A stretch of DNA of 54,454 nucleotides from an uncultured Muribaculaceae bacterium (GTDB lineage: Bacteria > Bacteroidota > Bacteroidia > Bacteroidales > Muribaculaceae), in the NCBI GenBank assembly GCA_910579675.1, contig CAJTUF010000020.1, positions 1 through 54,454 on the forward strand. The letters are read 5' to 3'. Each line of letters opens with the position of its first letter. Position 1 is the first letter of the stretch. A program made the translations under genes and the position numbers. The notes under the pieces were generated by a model. The model saw nothing but the letters and a program-made list of their open reading frames with translations. It ran no database searches and was not told the DNA's origin. Positions 32,512 to 41,382 of the stretch are shown piece by piece.

Positions 32512-33996
32512 TTATTTTTTAAGGCTCCATTCAAATCCGGTCTTGGTGTCTTTCACGTCAAAACCGATGGCGGCGAGGCGGTCGCGTATAAGGTCGCTGG
32601 TGGTCCAGTCTTTATCGGCCTTGGCTTTGCTGCGCATCTCAAGGAGCAGGTCCACAGCATCCTCATAGGGCTTCATATCGCTGCTGCCGTCGGTAGTGGC
32701 GCTGTCGGCCACCACTCCGAGTATTTCGATCAGGAATGTATCGAAGATCTTTCTGAGAGCCTCTATTTCGGCCTGTGTGGCTTTGGTGCGACCGTCGTTG
32801 ATGTTGTTGACAATGCCGCAGGCCTCGAAGAGGGCGGCGATCACCATGGGGGTGTTGAAGTCATCGTCCATGGCTTCGTAGCAGCGGGTGCCGATGCTCT
32901 CGATAGTTGCCATAAGGCTTCCGTCGGCGTCGGCGCTCTCTTTGAGCGACTGCAGGCGGCGGTAGCCGTCGAGCATGCGCCCGAGGGCTTTCTCGGCGCC
33001 CTGAAGGGCTTCGTTGGAGAAGTCGACGGTGCCGCGGTAGTGGGCCTGGAGGATAAAGAAGCGTATCACCATCGGGGCATATGCCTGCGCGAGATGCGGA
33101 TGGCTGCCGGTGAAAAATTCGTCGAGGGTGATGAAGTTGCCGAGGCTCTTGCCCATCTTCTGCCCGTCGATGGTGATCATGTTGTTGTGCATCCAGTAGT
33201 GGACGCTGTCGTGACCGTTGTGGGCCACGCTCTGGGCTATCTCACATTCGTGGTGTGGAAATTTGAGATCCATGCCGCCACCGTGGATGTCAAATGGGGT
33301 TCCGAGATATTTCTCGCCCATTGTCGAGCATTCGAGGTGCCATCCGGGGAAACCCTCGCTCCACGGGCTGGGCCAGTGCATGATATGCTCGGGCGAAGCC
33401 TTTTTCCAAAGGGCGAAATCGGCAGGGAAGCGCTTCTCGGTCTGACCGTCGAGCTCGCGGGTGGTGGAGAGGAGCTCATCGATGTTGCGGCCCGATAGCT
33501 TGCCGTAGTTATGGTCCTGATTATACTTCCTTACGTCGAAGTAGACCGATCCCTCGCTCTCGTAGGCATATCCGGCTTCGAGAATCTTCTTGATATACTC
33601 TATCTGCTCTATGATATGGCCCGAAGCGTGGGGCTCGATCGACGGAGGTAGCACATTGAGGCGCTCCATGGCCTTGTGGTAGCGGTTGAGGTAGTGTTGC
33701 ACCACTTCCATAGGCTCCAGTTGCTCAAGCCGGGCCTTTTTGGCAATCTTGTCCTCGCCAGAGTCGGCATCATGCTCCAGATGGCCCACGTCGGTGATGT
33801 TTCTCACATAGCGCACTTTATAGCCTTTGTGGGTGAGATAGCGGTAAACAACGTCGAAGGTAATGGCCGGGCGGGCGTGGCCCAGGTGGCCGTCGCCGTA
33901 GACTGTCGGGCCACACACATACATGCCTACACGGTCGGCATGGATGGGCTTGAACTCTTCTTTGCGGCGGGAGAGGGAGTTGTAGATCAGGAGCAT
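32512..33996 (-). CDS. cysS: cysteinyl-tRNA synthetase
   Basis: Class I synthetase of 494 residues that charges tRNA-Cys. It shows the HIGH-type motif GDGHLGHARP, the KMSKS-type motif QKMGKSLGNF, and zinc ligands including the N-terminal Cys in MYVCGPTVYGD and a later ECS and HHECE. It appears to head a four-gene operon with queF, queC and dtd. No preQ1-riboswitch-like structure was recognised in the 113 bp upstream. Confidence 0.97.
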   Translation of the reverse strand: MLLIYNSLSRRKEEFKPIHADRVGMYVCGPTVYGDGHLGHARPAITFDVVYRYLTHKGYKVRYVRNITDVGHLEHDADSGEDKIAKKARLEQLEPMEVVQHYLNRYHKAMERLNVLPPSIEPHASGHIIEQIEYIKKILEAGYAYESEGSVYFDVRKYNQDHNYGKLSGRNIDELLSTTRELDGQTEKRFPADFALWKKASPEHIMHWPSPWSEGFPGWHLECSTMGEKYLGTPFDIHGGGMDLKFPHHECEIAQSVAHNGHDSVHYWMHNNMITIDGQKMGKSLGNFITLDEFFTGSHPHLAQAYAPMVIRFFILQAHYRGTVDFSNEALQGAEKALGRMLDGYRRLQSLKESADADGSLMATIESIGTRCYEAMDDDFNTPMVIAALFEACGIVNNINDGRTKATQAEIEALRKIFDTFLIEILGVVADSATTDGSSDMKPYEDAVDLLLEMRSKAKADKDWTTSDLIRDRLAAIGFDVKDTKTGFEWSLKK

Positions 33997-34044
33997 GATT
34001 GGGTGACGGGATGGGAGGTGTATGGGATGGTTAGCTTAAATGAG

Positions 34045-34082
34045 TATAGTAGTGGTGCAGACCATGCTGCGCCACTACTATA
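34045..34082 (-). terminator. hairpin after the DUF3467 gene
   Basis: Perfect 11-bp outer stem (34045-34055 with 34072-34082) and an inner GCAG/CTGC pair, 28 bp past the DUF3467 stop on the minus strand and before the cysS start. T-rich sequence after it is weak. Confidence 0.7.
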
Positions 34083-34109
34083 ATGAAGGTCAGTGATTTG
34101 TATATGCTA

Positions 34110-34436
34110 TCAGGCCTGGCCCCCGTTCATGAACGGATTGCGGATCTCGTTGGGGTTGGCGGGGGTGTTGGGGGTCTTGTGCTTGATCTCGCCAAAGGTG
34201 GCCTCATACTTCTTGATGTTGTCGCTGAGGGCAAAGAGGAGGTTCTTGGCGTTTTCGGGAGTCATGATGATACGGCTCTGCACACGTGCCTGCTGCATGT
34301 TGGGCACCATTGCGATGAAGTCCATAAACACTTCGTTGGGAGTGTGGGAGATCACGGCGAGGTTGGCATAGTTGCCAGATGCCACTTCAGGAGTCACTTC
34401 TATTTTGAGCTCGTTTTGTTTCTTGTTATTGTCCAT
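34110..34436 (-). CDS. DUF3467 protein
   Basis: A 108-residue cytoplasmic protein of the DUF3467 family, common in Bacteroidetes. The family pattern is visible: VASGNYANLAVISHTPNEVFMDFIAMVPN, followed by ARVQSRIIMTPENAKNLLFALSDNIKKYE, and a disordered Pro/Asn-rich tail. The open frame extends far upstream, but ATG 34436 matches family length. It lies 38 bp after the NigD-like gene. Its function is unknown. Confidence 0.88.
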   Translation of the reverse strand: MDNNKKQNELKIEVTPEVASGNYANLAVISHTPNEVFMDFIAMVPNMQQARVQSRIIMTPENAKNLLFALSDNIKKYEATFGEIKHKTPNTPANPNEIRNPFMNGGQA

Positions 34437-34474
34437 GGTTATTGGGTTGATAGGGTTTCTGTACTGGTCCGGGA

Positions 34475-35188
34475 TTATTCGCCGGGGAGATAATGCACAT
34501 CCTTGAAGATCACTTCGCTGGAGCCGCCGTAGGCGCCTGCCACGTGTACCTTGAGGGTGTGTACGTCGGGATACTTCACGAAGAAGTTGCCCAGATGATA
34601 GGATGAGTAGCACTCGCCCTGCTGGGTGGGGCTGGTCGAGATGTTGCTCAGGGTGAGATAGAGGTCCATGCTGCCGTTGTTGATCGATGCGGGATCGGCA
34701 AAGAGCTGCATGTACACATTGGGGGTCACTACAGGGATGAGCGAGTAGGCGTTGATATAATTGCCAGTGCGCCACACCTGGGTGTTGTTTACTTGGGCGG
34801 CCATCCATGAGTTGATCACTTCCTGAGTGGCTGTCTTCACGGTGTCGTTGTACACGAGGCGGAAGTTGAGCAGGTTGATGGGACCGCCTTCATCGCTGGG
34901 GCGTCCTTCGGGCACGGTATAGCCGATTACCACGCGGTCGCCGGTCTTGATGCCGTATTCGGTGCTGAAAGTGAGGGGAGTGGTGAGGGTGAGGAGGGGA
35001 GTGGTCTCGCCGGTGCGGTAGGTGAAGGTCATGCCGCCGGTAGTGCTCACGCTCTTGAGGGTGACGAGGTTAAACACCAAGGGATCAGAATCTTCCACAT
35101 CGCTGTTGCAGGATGTGAGCGACGACGAGAGCAAGCCGAGAATCATCACGGCAGGGAGGAAAAATTTCTTCCAGCTGGAGTTTTTCAT
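34475..35188 (-). CDS. NigD-like lipoprotein
   Basis: A 237-residue exported lipoprotein. The signal peptide ends in the lipobox LTSC at about residues 22-25. The rest is beta-rich, with an OB-like N-terminal part (GDRVVIGYTVPEGRPS) and a beta-sandwich C-terminal part, the layout of NigD-like proteins. ATG 35188 (MKNSSW) is preferred over the frame's earlier start at 35206. NigD was named from a bacteriocin-immunity context in Bacteroides, but most family members have no assigned role. No bacteriocin gene is seen here. Confidence 0.8.
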   Translation of the reverse strand: MKNSSWKKFFLPAVMILGLLSSSLTSCNSDVEDSDPLVFNLVTLKSVSTTGGMTFTYRTGETTPLLTLTTPLTFSTEYGIKTGDRVVIGYTVPEGRPSDEGGPINLLNFRLVYNDTVKTATQEVINSWMAAQVNNTQVWRTGNYINAYSLIPVVTPNVYMQLFADPASINNGSMDLYLTLSNISTSPTQQGECYSSYHLGNFFVKYPDVHTLKVHVAGAYGGSSEVIFKDVHYLPGE

Positions 35189-35275
35189 AACAATGGATTG
35201 AGTCATCTGTGGAGAGATTTGGATGAGTTGATAATGATTTGTTTGTGGTTGATATTGATTGTTAAACTTTATATG

Positions 35276-35986
35276 TCAGGATTTTGCCGCCCGGGAAGGA
35301 CGGTTGTCGATGATGCCGGTGATCAGGCCGTCGGCCATACACACCATGCGGTCGGTCTGGCGGGCGAGGGTCTCGTCGTGGGTCACTATCACAAAGGTAT
35401 GGCCCAGATCGCGACGCAGGTCGAAGAAGAGCTTGTGGAGCTCGGCGCGGTTGGCCGAGTCGAGCGATCCCGAGGGTTCGTCGGCCAGCACCACGGTAGG
35501 TCGGTTGACCAATGCCCGCGCTACGGCGGCGCGCTGACGCTCGCCTCCCGAGAGCTCCATGGGGCGGTGTGAGGCCCTGGCTCCGAGCCCGAGGTAGTCG
35601 ATCAGTTCCTTTGCCCGGGCAAAGGCTTCGGCGCGTCCGGTGCCTGCGATGAGGGCGGGCATAGCCACATTTTCGAGCATCGTAAACTCCGGCAGGAGTT
35701 GGTGAAACTGAAACACGAAGCCAATATTGCGGTTGCGGAAGCGTGCGAGTCCGGTGTCGTTGAGGCTGAAGAGATCGGTGGCATTGCCGCCGTCGGCATC
35801 GCTCTCATAGATCACCTTGCCGCTGTCGGGGCGGTCGAGCGATCCGAGGATCTGGAGCAGGGTGGTCTTGCCCGCCCCGCTCGGCCCTGTGATGGCCAAT
35901 ACCTCCGCCCGACGGATCTCGAGCGAGATCCCTCTGAGCACGGTCAGGCCGTCGAAACTCTTCCTTATATCGCAGGCGCGTATCAT
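35276..35986 (-). CDS. LolD-like ABC transporter ATP-binding protein
   Basis: A 236-residue ATPase. Walker A is GPSGAGKTT, the Q-loop is FVFQFHQLLPEFT, the signature is LSGGERQRAAVARAL, Walker B is VVLADEPSGSLD, and the H-loop is VTHD. The LLPEFT region and overall length fit the LolD/MacB group, so it may power the LolC/E-like permease at 18565-19824, although the two are 16 kb apart. ATG 35986 is chosen: a -7 box sits just upstream of it, making the mRNA nearly leaderless. Confidence 0.9.
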   Translation of the reverse strand: MIRACDIRKSFDGLTVLRGISLEIRRAEVLAITGPSGAGKTTLLQILGSLDRPDSGKVIYESDADGGNATDLFSLNDTGLARFRNRNIGFVFQFHQLLPEFTMLENVAMPALIAGTGRAEAFARAKELIDYLGLGARASHRPMELSGGERQRAAVARALVNRPTVVLADEPSGSLDSANRAELHKLFFDLRRDLGHTFVIVTHDETLARQTDRMVCMADGLITGIIDNRPSRAAKS

Positions 35987-35994
35987 CGTAGCTG

Positions 35995-36026
35995 CAAAAA
36001 TAAGCATTTCCGCCGACATACCGAAA
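35995..36026 (-). promoter_or_regulatory. promoter TTTC-N20-TATTTTTG of the LolD-like gene
   Basis: Minus strand: TTTC (36026-36023), 20 bp, TATTTTTG (36002-35995). One mismatch in the -33 box. The ATG follows 8 bp after the -7 box. Confidence 0.6.
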
Positions 36027-36067
36027 TATTATGCCAACAAGTAGCATGGCAGAGGGGTATAAACAGC

Positions 36068-36099
36068 CGGAGCGCTCCCCCTGAGTGGGGAGCGCTCCG
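36068..36099 (-). terminator. hairpin after the TPR gene
   Basis: Perfect 13-bp stem (36068-36080 with 36087-36099) and a 6-nt loop, 50 bp past the TPR stop on the minus strand. Confidence 0.75.
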
Positions 36100-36149
36100 C
36101 TATGAGAGGTTATTGCCGGGATAATCCCGACTGACTGATGCCTGCAAAC

Positions 36150-37781
36150 TTACTTGCTGAGGCTTTCGAGTGTGGCGCGGGTAGTGTTGTCTTCAGGACG
36201 GAGTTCGAGATACTTTGTGAAGTATTCGATGGCCTTGGGCTTGTCGCCGGTGCTGGCTGCGTAGGAGCCGAGGAAATAGTAGCCGGTGGCATAGGAGCCG
36301 GCCTGCTTGGTCTTGTTCTCGGGGTCGGCGTCGAGGAGGTCGAGCATGGTCTGGAAAGCAGTGGCGAGAGCTTCGCTCTGACCGCCTTCGGCCGAGAGGA
36401 GAAGCTGGCCCTTGATACGGTAGACGGTGGCATTGTTGGGCACGCGCTCGATGGCCTGGTCGATATACTTGAGACCTTCGCGGGCGGCAGCTACACGCTC
36501 TTCGCTATCTTCGGGGAGCTGACGGGCAAAACGGTCGTAGCGGTTGGCCATGTTGACGATATCGCTGATGGTGCCGTTGCCGGCGTCGAGATACTGCTTC
36601 ATGGTTGCCACGGCGAGTTCGCCCTGACCTGCGCGGTCGTAGGCCGACGAGAGGTTTTTCAGAAGATCACCGTTGTCGGGGTTGGCGGCAATGGCCTTCT
36701 TGTACACTTCGATGGCTTCGTCATATTTCTCCTGATCGGCAAGAGCGGTGGCATAGAGGATGTAGTCGTTGGGGATGAGCTGGGCGTCGGGGATGCTGAA
36801 GAGCTTACGGCCGGCCTCTTCGGCGGCGGTGTAGTTCTTGAGGGCGTTCTGGTTCATCATGATCACGCGATACATGAAGTAGTTGTCGGGGTCGGCGGCA
36901 AGCACTTTGTTGGCCATGTCGAGACTCTCCTGATGCTCACCGGCCGAGAATGCGAGGCCGGCAAAGCGCTGCTCGTCGTTCTGGAAGTGGTTGGGGTTGG
37001 CGAGATACTTCTTGTAGGTGATATAGGCCGAGCCAAACTGGTCGTTGTCGTAATATTTTGTGGCGAGCTCGCGCTGTGCAAGTGCCGAGTTGGGCTCCTT
37101 CTCGTTGAGTTCCTCAAGACGCTGGATGGCAAACTTGGGGTTAACGTGGAAGTAGGTCTGGGCATATTTCACATAAGCCTCGCGGTTAACGTGGCCCTTC
37201 TCGTCGTCCATCGAGATTGCCATCTCATAGAGCGATGCGGCTTCGCCCGGATCTTCCTTGGCGGCCATGTCGCCCTGAAGCACATAAACGGAAGCCTCAC
37301 GGTTTTTGGAGTCCTTGAGGGCCTTGTCGATATATTTCTGGATATCCTTGGCATATACCACGGGATCGACGTTCCAGTATGCGCGGGCTATCTCGGCAGT
37401 GATCGAAGCGTCTTTCTTGTTGAAGGAGCTTGCCTGCTTGAAGTAGGTCTCGGCTGCTTTTTTATCGCCTTTGGCAAGAGCTATCTCGCCGAGGCCGATG
37501 AAGTTGGGTGCATAGGTAGCGTTGGCCTGCGAGCCCTGGGTGAAAAATTTCTCGGCGGTGGGAAGGTCTTTTTCGTCAAAAGCAATCTGGCCGAGGTAGT
37601 AGTAGCTGACAGCCTTGTCGGTCGATGCGTCCGAGAGGGTGTTGTTGAGGATGGTCTTGGCTACGTCCAGACGTCCGGCGTTGAAGTTGTCCACGCCGTC
37701 CTGATAGCCTTGGGCGTTGATGGTGCCCAGGCCGCCGATGATAAGGGCGGCACCAAGCGATAAAAGCGTTTTGAATTTCAT
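36150..37781 (-). CDS. exported tetratricopeptide repeat protein
   Basis: A 543-residue protein with a signal peptide (about 1-23, ending INAQ) followed by about ten TPR-type helical pairs across the whole length, for example AVSYYYLGQIAFDEKDLPTA, FIGLGEIALAKGDKKAAETY and YDEAIEVYKKAIAANPDNGD. TPR arrays mediate protein contacts; a periplasmic scaffold role is inferred. It follows the PstS-like lipoprotein gene after 81 bp, and the small membrane-PstS-TPR order suggests a functional cluster, as is seen near TonB/ExbBD systems in this phylum (inference, since those genes are not here). Confidence 0.88.
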   Translation of the reverse strand: MKFKTLLSLGAALIIGGLGTINAQGYQDGVDNFNAGRLDVAKTILNNTLSDASTDKAVSYYYLGQIAFDEKDLPTAEKFFTQGSQANATYAPNFIGLGEIALAKGDKKAAETYFKQASSFNKKDASITAEIARAYWNVDPVVYAKDIQKYIDKALKDSKNREASVYVLQGDMAAKEDPGEAASLYEMAISMDDEKGHVNREAYVKYAQTYFHVNPKFAIQRLEELNEKEPNSALAQRELATKYYDNDQFGSAYITYKKYLANPNHFQNDEQRFAGLAFSAGEHQESLDMANKVLAADPDNYFMYRVIMMNQNALKNYTAAEEAGRKLFSIPDAQLIPNDYILYATALADQEKYDEAIEVYKKAIAANPDNGDLLKNLSSAYDRAGQGELAVATMKQYLDAGNGTISDIVNMANRYDRFARQLPEDSEERVAAAREGLKYIDQAIERVPNNATVYRIKGQLLLSAEGGQSEALATAFQTMLDLLDADPENKTKQAGSYATGYYFLGSYAASTGDKPKAIEYFTKYLELRPEDNTTRATLESLSK

Positions 37782-37862
37782 CTTGCAGATATGTGGCTTA
37801 TTATTTTTGTTTTGTCGGTAGGTTTAAGGTTGGAGAGAGGGGAGAGGAGTGACCTGCCTGTA

Positions 37863-38861
37863 TCAGCGGGTCACTTCAACTCTCTGGGTATAAATAAGAT
37901 TGGGGAGTACTCCGGTGCTCTGTATCAGCTTCTGGCCCTGGAATCCGGTGACGAAGCTGTAGAATCCGTGGCTTATGGTGCCGCCGGCCGATGCGCAGAT
38001 CATGTAGATCGAGCGGGTGAGGGGATAGTCGCCGGTGTAGATATAATACTGGTAAGGGGCGTAGGCGTTTACCTGATCGGGGGCTGATACCTTGAGCACC
38101 TTCACATCCTTGCGGAACTGCTGGTCGGGAGCCGAGCCAACGCTGTCGGTGAGGGCGGCGGCTCGCTCTTCGGTCGACATATTGGCGGTGGCCATATCGG
38201 TTGAGATCCAGCTCACTCCTATCACACCGATGGCATTTTTATTGGCTGCCACGGCCTTGAACACATCCTCGCTGCTCTTCTGGGCGAAGACATTGCTTCC
38301 GAGCTCGGCACCGTTGAGGAGCGAGTCGCGCATGAACTGCACGGTCGACGATCCCTGATGGTCAAACACCACCTCGATGCGTCCGAGGCCGTCGTTGGGC
38401 CACACATTGTTCCATTCGGTCTCCTTGCCAGAGAGAATCTCGGCAAGCTCGGTGGTCGACATCTGGTCGATGTTGTTGGCAGGATTGACGATGAGGGCGA
38501 GGGCGTCGACGGCGATGCGGCTCTGTCTGACCTGACGGTCCTTGCTCTTGAGGTAGGATTGCTCCTGATCGGTGAGCTCCCTGCTGGCCACGATCATTTT
38601 GGTCGAGAGGTTGAGGAGCGAGTCGAAGCAGGCGCGTTCATCTTCATAGTAGGGTATGATCGAAGCCTTGGGATAGATATATTCGTAGACATCGATCTCC
38701 TGCTGGAGGACATTTTCAAAAGAAGCGTCGCACACTATTGTGGCAATGCCGCTGGTCGAGGTCGAAGCAGGCTTTTTGTCGCACGACGAAAAAGCGGCGG
38801 CCATGGCCAGAGTCATGGCCACGGCTGCGCTATAAAGCTTTGTCGAAAAGAGGTGTCTCAT
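37863..38861 (-). CDS. PstS-like substrate-binding lipoprotein
   Basis: A 332-residue exported lipoprotein: signal peptide with lipobox FSSC, then a periplasmic binding protein fold of the phosphate-binding (PstS-like) group, with ALALIVNPANNIDQMSTTELAEILSGKETEWN and DHQGSSTVQFMRDSLLNG. ATG 38861 (MRHLFSTK) begins the signal peptide; the longer frame to 38924 is unlikely. There is no pstCAB transporter nearby, so it may be a stand-alone binding or signalling protein rather than part of a phosphate ABC system. Confidence 0.85.
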   Translation of the reverse strand: MRHLFSTKLYSAAVAMTLAMAAAFSSCDKKPASTSTSGIATIVCDASFENVLQQEIDVYEYIYPKASIIPYYEDERACFDSLLNLSTKMIVASRELTDQEQSYLKSKDRQVRQSRIAVDALALIVNPANNIDQMSTTELAEILSGKETEWNNVWPNDGLGRIEVVFDHQGSSTVQFMRDSLLNGAELGSNVFAQKSSEDVFKAVAANKNAIGVIGVSWISTDMATANMSTEERAAALTDSVGSAPDQQFRKDVKVLKVSAPDQVNAYAPYQYYIYTGDYPLTRSIYMICASAGGTISHGFYSFVTGFQGQKLIQSTGVLPNLIYTQRVEVTR

Positions 38862-38871
38862 CTGATGGAAG

Positions 38872-39099
38872 TTAGGGGTTGTTGTCGATTCCGGCAAACT
38901 GTCGGTATCCACGCCAGATGCCATAGACTACGAATATGCCGCCGGCTACCCAGCGGAGCCATGCCCAGCTCCCTGTGAGCCAATCGAATACTCCGCAGAA
39001 GCAGAGTATGCCCATGCCAATGTAGACGATGATCATGATGATGCCGAATATATTGCGCATGGTGTTAGGAGTTCCGGTCTGATTGCTGTTGCTTCCCAT
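38872..39099 (-). CDS. small two-TM membrane protein
   Basis: A 75-residue protein with a hydrophilic start and two membrane helices (about 16-37 and 46-62) with a Trp-rich turn, ending in a polar tail. I do not recognise a family name. It lies 10 bp before the PstS-like gene on the same strand and is probably co-transcribed with it and the TPR gene. Confidence 0.7.
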   Translation of the reverse strand: MGSNSNQTGTPNTMRNIFGIIMIIVYIGMGILCFCGVFDWLTGSWAWLRWVAGGIFVVYGIWRGYRQFAGIDNNP

Positions 39100-39326
39100 A
39101 ATGATGTTTAGTTGTGAGGTTGGTTATGAAAGAGTGGAAGAGGGGAGGGGAGTAGCGGTTTGGCTCCCGACCGCTTTGTTAATTTAACATACCGCCTCGG
39201 CGAAAGTTCGCTCCTTGAAGCCATCTTTCTCACGCTTCCATACCTAATCAGCCTCAAAATTAGCAAAAAAATCGCAATTTATATCGTCGGGCCCCCTTTT
39301 TTACATCTTTTTCACCTTATCGGTGC

Positions 39327-40172
39327 TCAATAATCGGAAAAGAGGGTGGGTTTGATCACTATTCCTACACGTAGAGTAGAGTGAAATTCCTTGTAGGCAA
39401 GGAGCCCTTCGCCGTAGCCGTTGTAATATTGGAGAAAGAGGCTCTGGTTGTCGCGCTTGAAGATGCGGTAGGAGAGTTCGACCACGGTGTTGTAGTTGAG
39501 TTTCCACCCACGGCGCTTGGTGAGGATAATCGACAGGCCGAAGCGGTTGCTTGGGTTCTGGAATGAGGCGCCTATCTGGTAAATGCCGCAGTAGTCGAGG
39601 ATATCGCGGTTGTTTTGGCCGTCGACAAATGGGATCCAGAATTTGCCGTGGACCACCATCATGGGGTCGATCATGATCGACCCGGATAGCGACAGACGGT
39701 TCCACGACCGGCTCTGGATGCCGTCGCGTCCGTTGCTCTCATGCTCGGCGATGAGCGACACCTTGCCCACATAGCGGTTTTTGACAAAGAGCGGCTTGGT
39801 GAGACCTATGCCGGGATTGAAGTTGAGATCGGTCATCGGAAACGACTCCTCAAGCACATTCCAGAAGCATTTCTGTGAATAAAACAGATAGAGATACGTG
39901 CCCAGAGGGAGGGTCGATTTGGTAAGGCGCTGCGCTATCGAGATCTGAAACTTCACGTTGGAGTTCTCGCGCGTGGGGCGCTGCCCCACAGTGGTGCCGA
40001 AGATAAAATAATTGTCCTTATAGAGGCCGAAGTAAGGCCCGTTGTCAAACGCGCGGCGCACGCTGTCGGAGCTCAGAGCGCCGTCGGCCGGCACTATCTG
40101 GCCCCGGGCGGTCCCCCCGGCAAAGGAGAGCGCCACGACAATAAGAATGATTTGACGGATTATGCGGCTCAT
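39327..40172 (-). CDS. pldA: outer-membrane phospholipase A (OMPLA)
   Basis: A 281-residue outer-membrane beta-barrel enzyme that hydrolyses phospholipids misplaced in the outer leaflet. The signal peptide is about 1-24. The catalytic triad sits at His144, Ser146 and Asn158, and Arg149 and Ser154 match calcium-site residues; all are offset by two from the E. coli enzyme (HESNGRDGIQSRSWNR). The sequence between and after is barrel-like and ends with Tyr. A -7 box TAACTTTG lies at 40187-40180 on the minus strand with no good -33 box. Confidence 0.93.
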   Translation of the reverse strand: MSRIIRQIILIVVALSFAGGTARGQIVPADGALSSDSVRRAFDNGPYFGLYKDNYFIFGTTVGQRPTRENSNVKFQISIAQRLTKSTLPLGTYLYLFYSQKCFWNVLEESFPMTDLNFNPGIGLTKPLFVKNRYVGKVSLIAEHESNGRDGIQSRSWNRLSLSGSIMIDPMMVVHGKFWIPFVDGQNNRDILDYCGIYQIGASFQNPSNRFGLSIILTKRRGWKLNYNTVVELSYRIFKRDNQSLFLQYYNGYGEGLLAYKEFHSTLRVGIVIKPTLFSDY

Positions 40173-40227
40173 AACTCTGCAAAGTTAACTATTTCACCCG
40201 ACAGGCAGTGGCCCCGGCCCCTTTTTT

Positions 40228-40259
40228 CTTGCCCGACTGCCAAAAATGGAGTAATTTTG
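40228..40259 (+). promoter_or_regulatory. promoter CTTG-N20-TAATTTTG
   Basis: CTTG (40228-40231), 20 bp, TAATTTTG (40252-40259); one mismatch in the -33 box. The ATG at 40270 is 10 bp downstream, so the mRNA should be nearly leaderless. Confidence 0.6.
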
Positions 40260-40269
40260 GCGAGTGAAT

Positions 40270-41295
40270 ATGATTCAGCGCTATCTGCTTATTATCGCGG
40301 CGGCGATGGCTGCAATCCTCTCCGCCTGCTCCGACGACTCCCTCTTTGTCGTCGAGGGACGTCTGGCCGACGGTGTCGACCGCCAGATCTCTCTCTCTTT
40401 CTTCGATGGCAACGGCTATAAGGTGATGAAAACCACCTCTATCGACGGCTCGTTCAGGCTGGAGGCTGTAGCCCCGGCCTACTCGCTTGTGTCGATAGCC
40501 GACCAAGACAATAATCTGCTCGCATCGGCAATCGTCAGAAACGGCGATGAGATCTCGCTCAAGCTCGACCCCGCTGAGCCGATCAACTCGCGCGCCTCGG
40601 GCAATAAACCCACTGAGGCATTCGACGCTTTTATCCACGACAATGCCGAATCGATTATAAAAGGGGATGCAGCCTCTATCAATGCCGCTGTTGTGGAATA
40701 TATCATCGGCCACCGGGACAGCCCCGAGAGTGCCGCGCTCCTCACCTCGGTGTTTCGCGCGGCAGGAAATGAGGTGCTTGCCGACTCGCTCTTGCGCCTC
40801 CTGGGCCCCAAGGCCCGCTCAAGGCCATTGCTGAATACCTTTCCCGCCCTGCTCGCTTCGCAGCTTGCCGTGGAGGTGACAGCCAATATATCGGCCCGTA
40901 CTCTACCGGCGCCCGGAGGCAAGACCATGAGGGTGATTCCGCGCGATGCCTCGCTCACTCTCTTTGCTTTTGCCGACGATGATGCCAACCGCCTCGACTC
41001 GGCTTTGGTGCTTCTGCGCGACATCACATCGCGCTTTCCCCGCAAGCGCCTGCGCGCCATCCATCTCTCGTCGGTCTCCGACTCCATCTCGTGGGCCCGA
41101 AAGGCTGCCGACGACTCCACTGCCGCCTACGACCGATCGTGGAACCCGGTGCTCGTGGCCGACCGCCAGTGGAAGAGTCTCGCTGTGCCATCCCGACCCT
41201 TTTATGTGGTGATCGACTCTACGGGCACCCAACGTCTGCGCACCGCTTCGGCCGACGGAGTGAGGCGGTTTGTCGATGATTTCCTCTCAAGGTGA
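40270..41295 (+). CDS. DUF4369/thioredoxin-like lipoprotein without CxxC
   Basis: A 341-residue exported lipoprotein (signal peptide ending LSAC). The N-terminal beta domain has VVEGRLADGVDRQISLSFFDGNGYKVMKTTSIDGSF, typical of DUF4369. The C-terminal part from about 210 has the spacing of a TlpA/thioredoxin-like domain (SLTLFAFADDDANRLDSALVLLRDI, then RPFYVVIDSTGTQRLRT), but the CxxC that normally follows the first strand is absent. Redox activity is therefore unlikely. A GTG lies two codons upstream at 40264. The promoter predicts an almost leaderless mRNA starting near this ATG. Confidence 0.8.
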   Translation: MIQRYLLIIAAAMAAILSACSDDSLFVVEGRLADGVDRQISLSFFDGNGYKVMKTTSIDGSFRLEAVAPAYSLVSIADQDNNLLASAIVRNGDEISLKLDPAEPINSRASGNKPTEAFDAFIHDNAESIIKGDAASINAAVVEYIIGHRDSPESAALLTSVFRAAGNEVLADSLLRLLGPKARSRPLLNTFPALLASQLAVEVTANISARTLPAPGGKTMRVIPRDASLTLFAFADDDANRLDSALVLLRDITSRFPRKRLRAIHLSSVSDSISWARKAADDSTAAYDRSWNPVLVADRQWKSLAVPSRPFYVVIDSTGTQRLRTASADGVRRFVDDFLSR

Positions 41296-41382
41296 ACCTG
41301 TGACGCCGTACGGTCGTTGAACTCTTATCATATACACACCAACCCACTACTCCATTACTTCTCCTCACAACAATTATAATAT

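Noticed and set aside
33997..34109. preQ1 riboswitch before the cysS-queF operon
   Set aside because: The only structure is a simple two-part hairpin that serves as the terminator of the DUF3467 gene; no preQ1 aptamer pattern is seen.
34110..34808. A 232-residue minus-strand protein over this span
   Set aside because: The upstream part overlaps the NigD-like gene out of frame and has Pro/Arg/His-rich composition typical of shadow frames; only the last 108 residues from ATG 34436 are real.
34475..35188. Bacteriocin immunity function for the NigD-like protein
   Set aside because: No bacteriocin-like small peptide or export gene is nearby; the family is broad and mostly uncharacterised.
36138..37763. 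541-codon plus-strand open frame opposite the TPR gene
   Set aside because: It is a mirror frame of the TPR repeats, with Gly/Val/Leu-rich composition and no recognisable domain.
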